Shown here piece after piece: positions 7,473 to 16,070 of a stretch of DNA of 28,337 bases. The stretch's first letter is position 1. Each line of letters starts with the position of its first letter. The stretch lies in IMG/VR virus record IMGVR_UViG_3300048784_000153, positions 1 to 28,337 of that record, one strand, 5' to 3'. The DNA comes from a virus. The notes under the pieces are model-generated. The model was not told the DNA's origin and made no database searches. It worked only from the letters and a program-made list of their open reading frames with translations. The position numbers and the translations under genes are program-made.

Positions 7473-9518
7473 TTATCCCCTATACGCCTGCGGCTCTGCG
7501 CCGAGAACAATGAAAATGACCGCCATGTCGGAGGCTATGGTCGAGACGGTGAAGCCTAAAACAGCGCCGTTTTGCGCGATAGCCGTGGGCGGGAAAATCT
7601 GAATGCCGATGCCGGCGGTGTACCAGGTAAGAGCCTGCGCCGACTCGTTCACCCATGGCAGGGATGCCCCTGAAGCGTTCACCCATGTCAAAATACCCGC
7701 CTCAATGTTGAGCGCCGCTTGGTAGGAGCTAATTTCGCTGTCGATAGCGACCTTGAGAGGCACGCCGTCATTGGCGTAGTAGTAGGCCATGCCCCAAAGC
7801 CGCTCGGTCGTCTTAATCGCCAGAATGCTATCCGGCTGACCGAAAAACTTGGATTGCAGAGTTTTTGTGAACGAAGTGGATGGCTTTTGAAAAAGCGGAT
7901 AAACGCTCGTGCCGTCAGTTCCGTAGGCCGTCAGCACAGAGTTTATTTCTTGGCTTTGGATGAACGAAAACTGCACACTTTGATTTGAGGTGAACCATAC
8001 TTTGCCGTTCCACAAGACCAGCTTGTTGGTTTGCTGGCCGGTCACTTGGTCAATGACGGGCAAAAGAAGAATATAGACGCGCTGGCCAAAAATTATCGCT
8101 TTGGCGGAGCTGGGCGCCAAGCCGCCAAAATTTGGCAATGTATTGTAAAAGCCGTCTAGGGCCTCGCTTATTTTTGTAACCGCGCCGCCGTAGCTGATAT
8201 GCACGCCAAAAGCATTCGCAAAAACGATGTTTCGAGAAAATACTTGGACGCTTGGAGCGTAGGGCGAGCCAATTTCGGGATCTGCGTTTTGATTGGTGAA
8301 AGTGGTAATGGCCGGCTCCCCCGACGTGGTGATGCCGCTGATGTAGTTTACTGACGAATCGTTGATAAAGTATAGGAAGCCATTGGTTTGCCGCGGCTGG
8401 ATGAATGACGCGCGCAAAAATGAATCGGTGCTTTGAAACGTTCCGCCGCCTCCTGGCGCACTAAAATTGGTGAGGCTTCCCGGCCCAGAAAATGTGCAAT
8501 TGGGGCCGTTCACGATCCATACTCGGCCCTGATAGGTCTCCGCCGCCGTCCCACCTAATCCGGTGGGCATCACGCCGACATAGGCTTGGATTACAGGGTT
8601 ATCCACGTCGAAAATGAACACTGCGGGCGAGGTGACAAAACCGGAGCCGCCGTTTGTGATGCTGATGCTGGAAACCGATCCGCCAGAGACCACAACCGAA
8701 CCAGTCGCACCCAATCCGCCGCCGCCCAGAAATTGAACGCTGGCTGTGCTGGCGTTATAGAGCGCGCCTCGGTTGATAAGGCTGACGCTGGCAATTGACC
8801 CGCCTGATATGACAGCGCTTCCGGTGGCGGTGATCGGCCCGGCCGGATTGCCTCCCGAAAACGCCAAAACGGCATAATCATTCACCCCCCATCCCGACCC
8901 TGGGTTTGTGATGGACAGCGTTTCAACCGATCCGTCTTGAAGTGACACAGAGAAAGACGCGCCGGAGCCGGCCCCTCCTACCGCCGTAATGGTGGGGTTC
9001 GAGGTGTAGTTGCTGCCATCGCTTTGGATCGTGATGCTTGGGCTGAGCGAGCCGGATTGAAAGAAATTTGTGCCGTCCCACAAAAAATACCCGTTGGGCT
9101 GTTTGGCGACAATGATGATGTATGACGATCCCCACTGGCTAACCCCGCAATTAACCGGGGTGGGGCTTTGGATAGTGCCGGCGGGCGCCATCTGTGTGGC
9201 AACCTTGGTGAGCGTGTTCACCTGAATCACGCTGCCGTCGGTCAAGAACATGATCATGACGGGGTTGGTTGATATGTTACCGAAATTAAAAAACGCCACC
9301 TTGCCTGCTGTGGCGGATGTGTAAATCGGTGCGCCCACGTCTGGCAGCGTGCGCGCATAGTTGGGTCCAACCGGCATGAACCCATCCATGATGGTGCATT
9401 GCTTGTCCTGAATCGCGGGGCGAGGCGAAAGGGTGTTGATACCCTCAAAGCCCTCAAAAACCACCGGAGTCATGGTGGGCGGTATCAGCCCTGATTGTTT
9501 TTCCTGTCTGCCGGACAT
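7473..9518 (-). CDS. Large tail structural protein with inserted beta repeats (681 aa)
   Basis: Overlaps the upstream 36-aa gene by one base (TAATG), which fixes the ATG at 9518. The first 150 residues (FEGFEGINTLSPRPAIQDKQ, then NPVMIMFLTDGSVIQVN) and the region after about residue 305 resemble large beta-rich short-tail proteins of the tail-tube or tail-hub type. Between them, about residues 160-304 hold three copies of a short beta unit built on the pattern G-S-G-(Y/F/W)-x-x-x-P-x-(V/A) followed by GSxxSxSxTN. The same unit occurs in the 309-aa connector and the 373-aa protein. Assignment as a tail-tube/hub component is from size, composition and position between spike and connector genes. 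Confidence 0.75.
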   Translation of the reverse strand: MSGRQEKQSGLIPPTMTPVVFEGFEGINTLSPRPAIQDKQCTIMDGFMPVGPNYARTLPDVGAPIYTSATAGKVAFFNFGNISTNPVMIMFLTDGSVIQVNTLTKVATQMAPAGTIQSPTPVNCGVSQWGSSYIIIVAKQPNGYFLWDGTNFFQSGSLSPSITIQSDGSNYTSNPTITAVGGAGSGASFSVSLQDGSVETLSITNPGSGWGVNDYAVLAFSGGNPAGPITATGSAVISGGSIASVSLINRGALYNASTASVQFLGGGGLGATGSVVVSGGSVSSISITNGGSGFVTSPAVFIFDVDNPVIQAYVGVMPTGLGGTAAETYQGRVWIVNGPNCTFSGPGSLTNFSAPGGGGTFQSTDSFLRASFIQPRQTNGFLYFINDSSVNYISGITTSGEPAITTFTNQNADPEIGSPYAPSVQVFSRNIVFANAFGVHISYGGAVTKISEALDGFYNTLPNFGGLAPSSAKAIIFGQRVYILLLPVIDQVTGQQTNKLVLWNGKVWFTSNQSVQFSFIQSQEINSVLTAYGTDGTSVYPLFQKPSTSFTKTLQSKFFGQPDSILAIKTTERLWGMAYYYANDGVPLKVAIDSEISSYQAALNIEAGILTWVNASGASLPWVNESAQALTWYTAGIGIQIFPPTAIAQNGAVLGFTVSTIASDMAVIFIVLGAEPQAYRG

Positions 9519-9628
9519 TACTGTGCCCCCGATTCAACCATCATGACCTCCGGCTGGGGACCGTCGCCTTCAGGCGACGGAGCGTTCACTGTGTTGCTTT
9601 TGGTTGTGAGGGCCGTGGAAAGCGTCAT
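9518..9628 (-). CDS. 36-aa phage protein with double TAATG coupling
   Basis: A 36-codon gene fitted exactly between two large genes. Its ATG (9628) overlaps the stop TAA of the spike gene, and its own TAA overlaps the ATG of the 681-aa gene, both as TAATG. Such coupling on both sides is strong evidence that it is translated. The peptide is MTLSTALTTKSNTVNAPSPE followed by an acidic Gly/Pro stretch and MMVESGAQ, with no membrane segment. Function unknown. It contains a perfect hairpin (9561-9580) that could control translation of the downstream gene. Confidence 0.7.
   Translation of the reverse strand: MTLSTALTTKSNTVNAPSPEGDGPQPEVMMVESGAQ
9561..9580. repeat. Perfect 8-bp hairpin inside the 36-aa gene
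   Basis: CCGTCGCC and GGCGACGG are exact reverse complements separated by four bases, giving a very stable GC-rich stem with a tetraloop. No T-run follows on either strand, so it is not a rho-independent terminator. It sits within coding sequence about 45 bases before the start of the 681-aa gene and could act as a translational or RNA-stability element. Confidence 0.75.
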
Positions 9629-11985
9629 TAGTTAATAGTTCCGCCGCCGATGTTGTTTAGGGTAATCGCCGGCGTCCCTGTTGCCGTCAGCACAGCTTCA
9701 AAGAGTCGGTTTGTTCCCGCCGCAATGGTCATAGTCCCGCTGGTGGTAACACCCGTTCCGCCCGCGATGGTCTCTGTGTAGGTGCAGTTATTCAGAACTT
9801 TGAACGTGAAGTTGGCCCCCACCGTCGCACTCGGCATTAGATAGTTCATGAGCGCGGTCGCGGTGCCAGTGGTGTCAGTCACATTTGCAGTGCAGCCGGT
9901 TCGATTAATGACCCCTAACTGCAAATTCAGCCCACTCAGCGTACTGTTGCCGGTGCTGCTATCCGCATAGATGCCACCGTTCAAATTCGGTGAGTTGGGG
10001 GGTGGACTGATGCCCCAATTCAGGGCTGATCCCGGCTCACCCTCAAGCGAAACGTGGTATGGTTGGTTTTGAGCCAGCGTTTCGCTGTAGGTGAGGCCAT
10101 TTATGGTGGATGATCCAGAAACCGCCAGCGTATCCGCGCTACCCTGTGGCACAATATAGTAATCGCAGTCAGCAGCATTCTGAATGCCGGACAAAGAGGA
10201 AGGCAGCGTAAAGGTGGTGGCCGTCGAGCCGGTGTTGAGATAGATCGTCTGGCTGCAATCGGAAAATCCAAACGTCTCGCCGGTCGTTAGAGTTTCCGCT
10301 TGCCGTGTAAAGTTTCCAAGCGTGCCCTGGATTGCAGAAAAATTGGGGTTGCCGCCATCTGCGGCGGTTCCCGGCCCGATCACGCTCCACCAATTAGAAA
10401 ATCCACTTGGGAGAGAACCATCAGGGCCGCCGATAGAAACGCCTGAAAAATTGGTCCCGGTCTGGTTCGTATAAAGCTGAACAATGGCTGCCGGATTATA
10501 GGTGGGACTGCCATAAGGCGTAAATTTGACAGTTCCCAGATTAATGGCGGGCATGTTGCTTTCAGCGCCCGATGACCGGGTGACAAAACCCAAAATTACT
10601 CCACCACCAAGAAGCAAACTATCCGTTTGAAGATTGCCCGAACCCGCCGCCAACGCGATTGACGGTGGGTTGGTGATGTTCGACACATTCAGCGCACTAT
10701 CCACTTGAACGCCCGCGTTCAAGTTAAAAGTGCCTGATCCCTGATCTAAGAATACTGGTGTAGCACCCCCGGTCAACAGTCCATGAAGAATAGAAATCTG
10801 ATTGCAGGCATTTCCTGTCCCGGCACCGCTGCAATAAAAAGCCGCGCCATAATAATCCGCGATGTTGCCGTTTTGGCTATCAGAACTAAGCCATTCTTGA
10901 ATGTTTATGTCTCCATACGTTCCGCCGCAACTTCCAGTCAGGCCGCACTGAATACCGTTGGCATCACGGTAAAGATTTAGGTTTCCAGATGCCGTGCCCG
11001 TCAATCCTTTTGAGAGATAAATGTCAGTGCTATCGGGAACGTCCACCACATACGAAAGACGCGATAACGCGGTCCCTGTGTCATGGGCATACATGCCTGT
11101 CGTTACACCAGTCGAACTTGAAACCTGTAAATCGTGAGAACCCGTCACCCCACCCGTCGCAGTCACCGTCACGCTGCCACATGAACCAATCCAATGTCGA
11201 ATATAAAGAAAATTAAAGTGGTTGGTGCCATTGGCTTCGACATCGAAGCCATTGACGCCTGGCACTTCGTTCACATCAACCAACAAACTTCCAAAATTAT
11301 GCACGCCAGCATGAGTGATTGAAATAACCGCCGGGCATACCCCACCGGAAGGTGCCAACCCCGATCCGGCTACAAGACTGATTTGTGGAAGATACAGATT
11401 GGAAACATTAATGTTGAAAGTCTGGTCAACCAAAACCGGGCCGCTGACGTTCAACGCATCCTGACGCACAGAACCACCCAATGTCACCGGCAATGATCCC
11501 ACATAGGTCGCTGCTGCGGTTAGCTGCGTACCGTTATTGTTATTTGGATCGGTGCCCCCATAAAGGACGCCCCACCAGCGCGCATCATAAACAGTTTGCG
11601 GCGCCATGATCCAGCAATAGCCGCTGGTATTCGATGGATGCTGCGCGCCGCCGTCCCCCGCGCCTGAATTGAGTGAGCAAGGTGACGTGGACAAGATGAA
11701 CTCTACCGGCGGGGCGTCCCCGGCCGTAGAATATCCCAGCACACGCGCGGCGGTTCCGCTGGTCATAATCGTGACAGGCAGCGCCTCAAGTGCGGAGACA
11801 GTCGGGACAGCGTTCAAAATCTTGTTGTTCGGAAAGCCGGGGAGGCTCTGCGCTACCAGCGATCCAATAAAGCACAAGCAAAACAGCATAAAAAGCGTGA
11901 CACCGTTAAACGCCGTCGCGCGCGCAAAACAAAGCGCGTGGTCAATAAGCGCATTCCAGAGACGGAGCAACGCAAATTTTTTCAT
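9628..11985 (-). CDS. Tail spike, beta-helix (pectate-lyase-like), with signal-like N-terminus (785 aa)
   Basis: The ATG at 11985 is chosen over a GTG three codons upstream because it overlaps the preceding stop as ATGA. Residues 1-28 carry several Arg/Lys; residues about 29-46 (VTLFMLFCLCFIGSLVAQ) are strongly hydrophobic and end in a plausible signal-peptidase site, unusual for a phage spike. About residues 132-160 (YDARWWGVLYGGTDPNN, then AAATYVG) match the entry motif of pectate-lyase-type beta helices, followed by hundreds of Asn/Gly/Ser/Thr-rich beta residues. The last 90 residues resemble the C-terminus of the 261-aa protein. Likely role: host receptor binding or glycan degradation. 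No catalytic residues could be assigned. Confidence 0.8.
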   Translation of the reverse strand: MKKFALLRLWNALIDHALCFARATAFNGVTLFMLFCLCFIGSLVAQSLPGFPNNKILNAVPTVSALEALPVTIMTSGTAARVLGYSTAGDAPPVEFILSTSPCSLNSGAGDGGAQHPSNTSGYCWIMAPQTVYDARWWGVLYGGTDPNNNNGTQLTAAATYVGSLPVTLGGSVRQDALNVSGPVLVDQTFNINVSNLYLPQISLVAGSGLAPSGGVCPAVISITHAGVHNFGSLLVDVNEVPGVNGFDVEANGTNHFNFLYIRHWIGSCGSVTVTATGGVTGSHDLQVSSSTGVTTGMYAHDTGTALSRLSYVVDVPDSTDIYLSKGLTGTASGNLNLYRDANGIQCGLTGSCGGTYGDINIQEWLSSDSQNGNIADYYGAAFYCSGAGTGNACNQISILHGLLTGGATPVFLDQGSGTFNLNAGVQVDSALNVSNITNPPSIALAAGSGNLQTDSLLLGGGVILGFVTRSSGAESNMPAINLGTVKFTPYGSPTYNPAAIVQLYTNQTGTNFSGVSIGGPDGSLPSGFSNWWSVIGPGTAADGGNPNFSAIQGTLGNFTRQAETLTTGETFGFSDCSQTIYLNTGSTATTFTLPSSLSGIQNAADCDYYIVPQGSADTLAVSGSSTINGLTYSETLAQNQPYHVSLEGEPGSALNWGISPPPNSPNLNGGIYADSSTGNSTLSGLNLQLGVINRTGCTANVTDTTGTATALMNYLMPSATVGANFTFKVLNNCTYTETIAGGTGVTTSGTMTIAAGTNRLFEAVLTATGTPAITLNNIGGGTIN

Positions 11986-12176
11986 GAGATGCACAAAAAC
12001 CCATTGTTGTTCCAGAGCACGCCTGGAGTTGCTGGAAGGGTGGTGGGAAGGGTGTCTAGGCTGAGTGGCGGTCCCCCGCTATCCGCAACCACGCCATTTA
12101 CCACCCAAACCAAGCCGTGGCCTGGCGTGATGGTGCCGCTTTGCAGCACGTAGGGTTGAGGAAGATATTCCGACAT
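11982..12176 (-). CDS. Small tail-region protein (64 aa)
   Basis: Starts at ATG 12176 behind AAGGA, which itself overlaps the TAA of the upstream connector gene (TTAAGGA). The stop overlaps the spike start as ATGA. The peptide begins MSEYLPQPYVLQSGTITPGH and ends TPGVLWNNNGFLCIS, mostly beta-forming and uncharged, resembling fragments of fibre or spike proteins. It may be a small fibre subunit or spike chaperone. No known family could be assigned by eye. Confidence 0.75.
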   Translation of the reverse strand: MSEYLPQPYVLQSGTITPGHGLVWVVNGVVADSGGPPLSLDTLPTTLPATPGVLWNNNGFLCIS

Positions 12177-12189
12177 CGGTTAATTTTCC

Positions 12190-13119
12190 TTAATAACGAC
12201 CGTAAGGGTTGGTGACCCGGCCAGGTCTGGCTGCGGCGGAGTAGCGATGCACCATGTCATCAAAAAGCGCCAACATGCCGCGCGCCGCGTTCTGGTTCTG
12301 CATCTCCAAAAAACCGATATGCGCGGCGTAGTAGGGAATCAAATCATCCCAAGGCTGCGGTATGACCTCGACGCTCTGAAAATCAAGAAGGTCTTGTGGC
12401 ATACAGAAACAATCCCATTCCATTTGATAATAGGTGGATGGAATCGGATAGAGATAAAAACTTCCAGAGCTGCCTTGCCCGAACTGAGAACCAATCGTCG
12501 GGACATACTGATATTGAAACGGATATTGCCGGATTTTGGCCTGATAAGTGGAAAACGAATACATGGGCAGCGAGTAGCGGTAGTTTGAGTAGATGATGCT
12601 GACTGACTTGACCATGTAGATTGCGCCGATGCCAGGAAACGCCGCGAGGTTAATGGAGGAAAACGGATAGACCTCTTGACCCTGATTGGTGGCGTTCAAA
12701 AACGACATATTTGGGGTGACGACAGCGCCCAAGCCGGTAGGGTCTGCGATGGTGAGTTGGGGTTGAAAATAGCTTGAACCGCCAAAACTGATTTGGACCG
12801 CTGTGATCTTGCCGGCCTGCATGGATGCGCTGCCCGTTGCTTGCTGTCCAAGCGGATAGGGTGGCAAGCCGCAAGGATAGTCGGGTGGGGTGATGACGAC
12901 GCTAGGGTTGGTATAGCCCGAACCTTCGGAGGTGACGTTAGCGCTTATGATCGACCCTGAAATGGGCGTGAGAACGCGAAGGCACTGGCAGTGAATCGCA
13001 ATGTAGCGGCGCGCGCGGTTCACGTATTTGCGGATATCCTCTGGGTTGACCAGACTTTGGCCGCCTTGGTGCAAAAACCGCTGCGTCTGTTGTTGGTAGT
13101 CCTCAAGCCCCTGCGTCAT
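12190..13119 (-). CDS. Head-tail connector-like protein with inserted beta domain (309 aa)
   Basis: Related to the neighbouring 244-aa protein. Both start with a helical segment (DIRKYVNRARRYIAIHCQCL here at about residues 28-47), share a (L/D)P(I/L)P-type strand motif (YLYPIPSTYYQMEWD, about 222-236) and end with a conserved helix (VEVIPQPWDDLIPYYAAHIG, about 250-269). This layout is like gp4/tail-tube-A-type adaptors of short-tailed phages. Residues about 52-145 are absent from the paralogue and contain G-S-G-Y beta units (TSEGSGYTNPSVVIT). The gene overlaps the upstream one by four bases (ATGA). Position before the spike supports a tail-adaptor role. Confidence 0.8.
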   Translation of the reverse strand: MTQGLEDYQQQTQRFLHQGGQSLVNPEDIRKYVNRARRYIAIHCQCLRVLTPISGSIISANVTSEGSGYTNPSVVITPPDYPCGLPPYPLGQQATGSASMQAGKITAVQISFGGSSYFQPQLTIADPTGLGAVVTPNMSFLNATNQGQEVYPFSSINLAAFPGIGAIYMVKSVSIIYSNYRYSLPMYSFSTYQAKIRQYPFQYQYVPTIGSQFGQGSSGSFYLYPIPSTYYQMEWDCFCMPQDLLDFQSVEVIPQPWDDLIPYYAAHIGFLEMQNQNAARGMLALFDDMVHRYSAAARPGRVTNPYGRY

Positions 13120-13850
13120 GCCGCACCGGGCCTGCCGCGGGCCATCGCCAACTGTCCAAGCTGCGCGGACATGGTGGGATCAGCGTTTTGAGGATAATTG
13201 CCCGGCAACAGCCCTGGCGTGGCAAAGCGGCGCGCGCGGTTGGTAAACTCCTCGTAAAGCTGAAACATGCGCTGCGCGTCCTGCATCCGGGCGGAGCCTT
13301 GTGACGATAGGAGCGCAAGGTAGGCGGCGAAGTAAGGAACCGCGTCTGTCCACAAATACGGTATGGCCTCCACGTCCGTATCGGATGCAAGAGGGATCGG
13401 ATAGCAAACGGTGTCCGCAAAGACCAAATAAGCCGCGTCAGGCAGGGGGTCGATGTAGATGGTGCCCGATACCCCCTGACCGTATTGCGCCCATCTGGCA
13501 GGCTGCCCTGAGGCCGGAACGGGGTGGTTTAGGGAATAGAGGCTAAACCATTCAAACGAGCGGGGCGTGATCCATTTTTGGCCGGTCGCCACCGAATACC
13601 ATAGGGTATTGACCTTGATGGGTGATTGAATGCCCTGGCCGGCGGGGATCGTGAAGCCAGAGAACGGAAACACGCGCGCGCCTATCGTCAGCGTTTGCGA
13701 GGTGTAGAGCCTGATGCACTCTGATTCGGCCGCAAGCTGACCGCGCGCGGTGTTGATGAACTGCGTGAGAGTTGCGGTGCTGTAGAGGGTGGTTGGAGCG
13801 GCGGGGTTTTGGAGAAGCTGCGCCGTCTGCGTCAGGTATTGATTGAGCAT
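13116..13850 (-). CDS. Head-tail connector-like protein (244 aa)
   Basis: A compact version of the adjacent 309-aa protein: helical start (TATLTQFINTARGQLAAESE, about residues 25-44), central beta part, the YIDPLPDAAYLVF strand (about 132-144), and a C-terminal helix (VEAIPYLWTDAVPYFAAYLA, about 160-179), ending in an Arg-rich tail. This matches the adaptor (gp4-like) class that stacks below the portal and receives the tail tube. It lies downstream of the capsid gene and is coupled by ATGA to its paralogue. Specific assignment as adaptor is by pattern and position. Confidence 0.8.
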   Translation of the reverse strand: MLNQYLTQTAQLLQNPAAPTTLYSTATLTQFINTARGQLAAESECIRLYTSQTLTIGARVFPFSGFTIPAGQGIQSPIKVNTLWYSVATGQKWITPRSFEWFSLYSLNHPVPASGQPARWAQYGQGVSGTIYIDPLPDAAYLVFADTVCYPIPLASDTDVEAIPYLWTDAVPYFAAYLALLSSQGSARMQDAQRMFQLYEEFTNRARRFATPGLLPGNYPQNADPTMSAQLGQLAMARGRPGAA

Positions 13851-13883
13851 GACGGCGCGTTGTCCTATGCCCCAAGGGCGTGA

Positions 13884-15005
13884 TTAGGGAGCCGGCTGCA
13901 TGACGACGGTATCGTTGGCGTAGCCCATGCCGAACACCAGCGTTGCCGCCGTGGTGGGAATGGTGCCGGGCGCGGAAATAACCGGCGAAGGCGCGGAAAG
14001 GAATTTGCCGGTATCGTAGAAGGTGACCGCGCTGATGGTCCCACCCGCATTGGTCGTGCCCGCTCCATTGGCTTCGCGTGGCACAAAATTGGTCAATTCC
14101 ACCCATGGGTTCTTGTTGAGCGAAGTCGCCGGGAATGCGCCGCCTGATGTGCTGACGTTGGGGAACGAGGTGGCGTTACCCCAGCCTGCCCCGCCCGCCG
14201 AGACGGTGGTGCTGGCGATGGTTTGCAGGACGGCGGCGGACAACGACGCCCCGGTGCCGGCGCCCGCCACGGTCAGCGAGAATGAGTTAACGCTGGCGAG
14301 GGGCGTCCCCTGGTTGGTGCATAGCGCGCCCGTCAGCGCGCCGGAGTTTGTGAGCGTGAAGCTGACCGATCCGGCGGATGCTGTTTGATAGTTTGGATCG
14401 TTTGGCGCCGGCAAAAGCAAGGCAGACACGGTGGCGGAGGTGTAGCCCGCACCGTTGTTGATGAGCGTGACGCCAGACACGGTGGAGCCTGTCAGGGTTG
14501 CCGATGCGGAGGCTGGGATTCCGGGGCTGGGCGGTGCGGGGATGAAAACCAAGGGCGGCAGCCCAAAACCCGAACCGGCGTTGTTGATCGTCTGCAAGCC
14601 CAGCGAGCCGCCGATGATGGCCTGCCACGTCGAGGAGCCGGCGGACGGCGTGATGGTGGTGGTGGCCTGCACGTAACCGGACCCAAGTGCGGTGGGAGCC
14701 GCCGCAACCGGACACCCAAGCAAATTGACCATCCGAAGGTTGAAGCCGTCCGACTTCATATAGTGCGGCACGCCGGTGGGCGTGGCGAGCGTTTTCCACA
14801 GCGACGTCACCGGATCTCTGAACTGCAAATCCGAGTATTGGCCGGGGTACAGATACCACACGCCAGCCGGCACATGCACGGCTTGCCCGGCGCTCAAGGT
14901 AATCAGGTTGGTCGGGCAATCCAGCGTAGAGTTGAAAAGCTCCGAAGGGTAGAGATTGCTCGGGTACGGAAGGCCGAGGCCGGGTCCGCCAAGGGGCTGA
15001 GGCAT
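13884..15005 (-). CDS. Beta-repeat structural protein, possible capsid decoration or tail protein (373 aa)
   Basis: The start at 15005 has a strong AAGGAG site that overlaps the TAA of the major capsid gene (TAAGGAG), so it is probably made in large amounts. The first 95 residues are Pro/Leu/Tyr-rich with an unusual VPAGVWYLYPGQYSDLQFRD segment. From about residue 120 onward it consists largely of beta units on the G-(S/A)-G-(Y/F/W) pattern (NNAGSGFGLPPLVF, INNGAGYTSATVSAL, SAGGAGWGNATSF). The same units are inserted in the 309-aa and 681-aa proteins. Immediate proximity to the capsid gene suggests head decoration or fibre; that is inference. Confidence 0.75.
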   Translation of the reverse strand: MPQPLGGPGLGLPYPSNLYPSELFNSTLDCPTNLITLSAGQAVHVPAGVWYLYPGQYSDLQFRDPVTSLWKTLATPTGVPHYMKSDGFNLRMVNLLGCPVAAAPTALGSGYVQATTTITPSAGSSTWQAIIGGSLGLQTINNAGSGFGLPPLVFIPAPPSPGIPASASATLTGSTVSGVTLINNGAGYTSATVSALLLPAPNDPNYQTASAGSVSFTLTNSGALTGALCTNQGTPLASVNSFSLTVAGAGTGASLSAAVLQTIASTTVSAGGAGWGNATSFPNVSTSGGAFPATSLNKNPWVELTNFVPREANGAGTTNAGGTISAVTFYDTGKFLSAPSPVISAPGTIPTTAATLVFGMGYANDTVVMQPAP

Positions 15006-15017
15006 CTGCGCTACTCC

Positions 15018-16070
15018 TTAAAAAGCCGCGCCGCCGAGGCCATAAATCCATGCCCCGGATGACGATTTTGCGGAAACGAAATTATACCCCAAAACCACGA
15101 TGCCTTGCTGGCCGATTTGTCCCAGCGGCACCAGGCTGTAGAACCCGGAGAAGTCCAGGGCGGCATCTTCCGAAATGTAGATGTTCGAGTATTTCGTGTT
15201 GACGGCAAACACGTTGCCTTTGGGCACGAAATAATCGGCGAAGAACGGGACGCCGGATATGTTGAGGTTGGGGAAGGACGAGCGGATGGGCGTATCGGCA
15301 GTGTAGGCGCGGCCGGGCACGGCGAATTGCTGCTCGTTGCCAATGAAGTCGCCGTTCAGGGTGGTGTGATCGCCGGGGTTCATGACCACGAAGGTGGGCG
15401 CTTCGCCGCCGGCTTGTGTGGTGATGTATTCCAGCAAAGCCGCCGCGGATTTGCGGGTCAAACCCACGGTGGCTGTCGAATAGTTGGTGTTCCAATTGGA
15501 GCCGGTGCCGACGTTGATATACTGCCCTTGGAAGGCGGAGTTGCCCTGCCCGAGCCGGTTGATGCCGCCGTAAGTCGGGGCGTTCGTGCCGTTGTCGAAG
15601 GCGTCGATCATGGAGTTGGGGTAGAGCGGATTGGCCGTGTTGTTGGTGAACAGCAGCCGGGCGATGTTCTGGCGGGTGACGGCGTAGGCGTCATTCATGC
15701 GCGCTTTGAGCAGCGGAATGACGGTCTCGGTGGATTGAATGATGGTTTCGCCGAAAGGCAGCGGGATGGGCACAACCCAATAGGCTAGGTTGAACTGCGC
15801 GTTCTGGACGCCGGGGGTGATGACTGGGGAGTTGAAGCCGCCACCGTAGCCGGTGAACTGGCCCTGCACCATGGATTGCCCTTGCAGCGGCAGGGTGACT
15901 TGGTTGAGACCGCCGGCGGCTTTTTGCGAGTTGCCCCAGAGGTAGAATAGTGACGGGGATGCGAAGTAGAGCTGCACAAACAGCTTATCCACAAACGCGC
16001 GGCGCACCACACTGGAAAGCTCCGTAAAGAGTTGCCCTGAGGGGCTTACGCCGGTTCCGCCAAGTGCCAT
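15018..16070 (-). CDS. Major capsid protein (350 aa)
   Basis: Recognised from overall pattern: a helical N-terminus (SVVRRAFVDKLFVQLYFASP, about residues 20-39), a likely E-loop (QVTLPLQGQSMVQGQFTGYG), a long helix (TVIPLLKARMNDAYAVTRQN), the P-domain/A-domain transition around TFVVMNPGDHTTLNGDF, and a beta-rich end (IVVLGYNFVSAKSSSGAW). The size and location after a scaffold-like gene and portal fit an HK97-fold major capsid protein. Start at 16070 is preceded by AAAGGA at good spacing. No protease motif is visible nearby, so maturation may rely on scaffold exit rather than cleavage. Confidence 0.88.
   Translation of the reverse strand: MALGGTGVSPSGQLFTELSSVVRRAFVDKLFVQLYFASPSLFYLWGNSQKAAGGLNQVTLPLQGQSMVQGQFTGYGGGFNSPVITPGVQNAQFNLAYWVVPIPLPFGETIIQSTETVIPLLKARMNDAYAVTRQNIARLLFTNNTANPLYPNSMIDAFDNGTNAPTYGGINRLGQGNSAFQGQYINVGTGSNWNTNYSTATVGLTRKSAAALLEYITTQAGGEAPTFVVMNPGDHTTLNGDFIGNEQQFAVPGRAYTADTPIRSSFPNLNISGVPFFADYFVPKGNVFAVNTKYSNIYISEDAALDFSGFYSLVPLGQIGQQGIVVLGYNFVSAKSSSGAWIYGLGGAAF

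Noticed and set aside
14287-15062. Long frames on both strands overlapping the 373-aa gene
   Set aside because: Arg/His-rich shadows with no start context; the 373-aa frame has a strong ribosome-binding site and beta-repeat pattern.
15105-15788. 227-codon plus-strand frame within the capsid gene
   Set aside because: Fully inside a confident capsid gene on the other strand; composition typical of complementary-strand translation.
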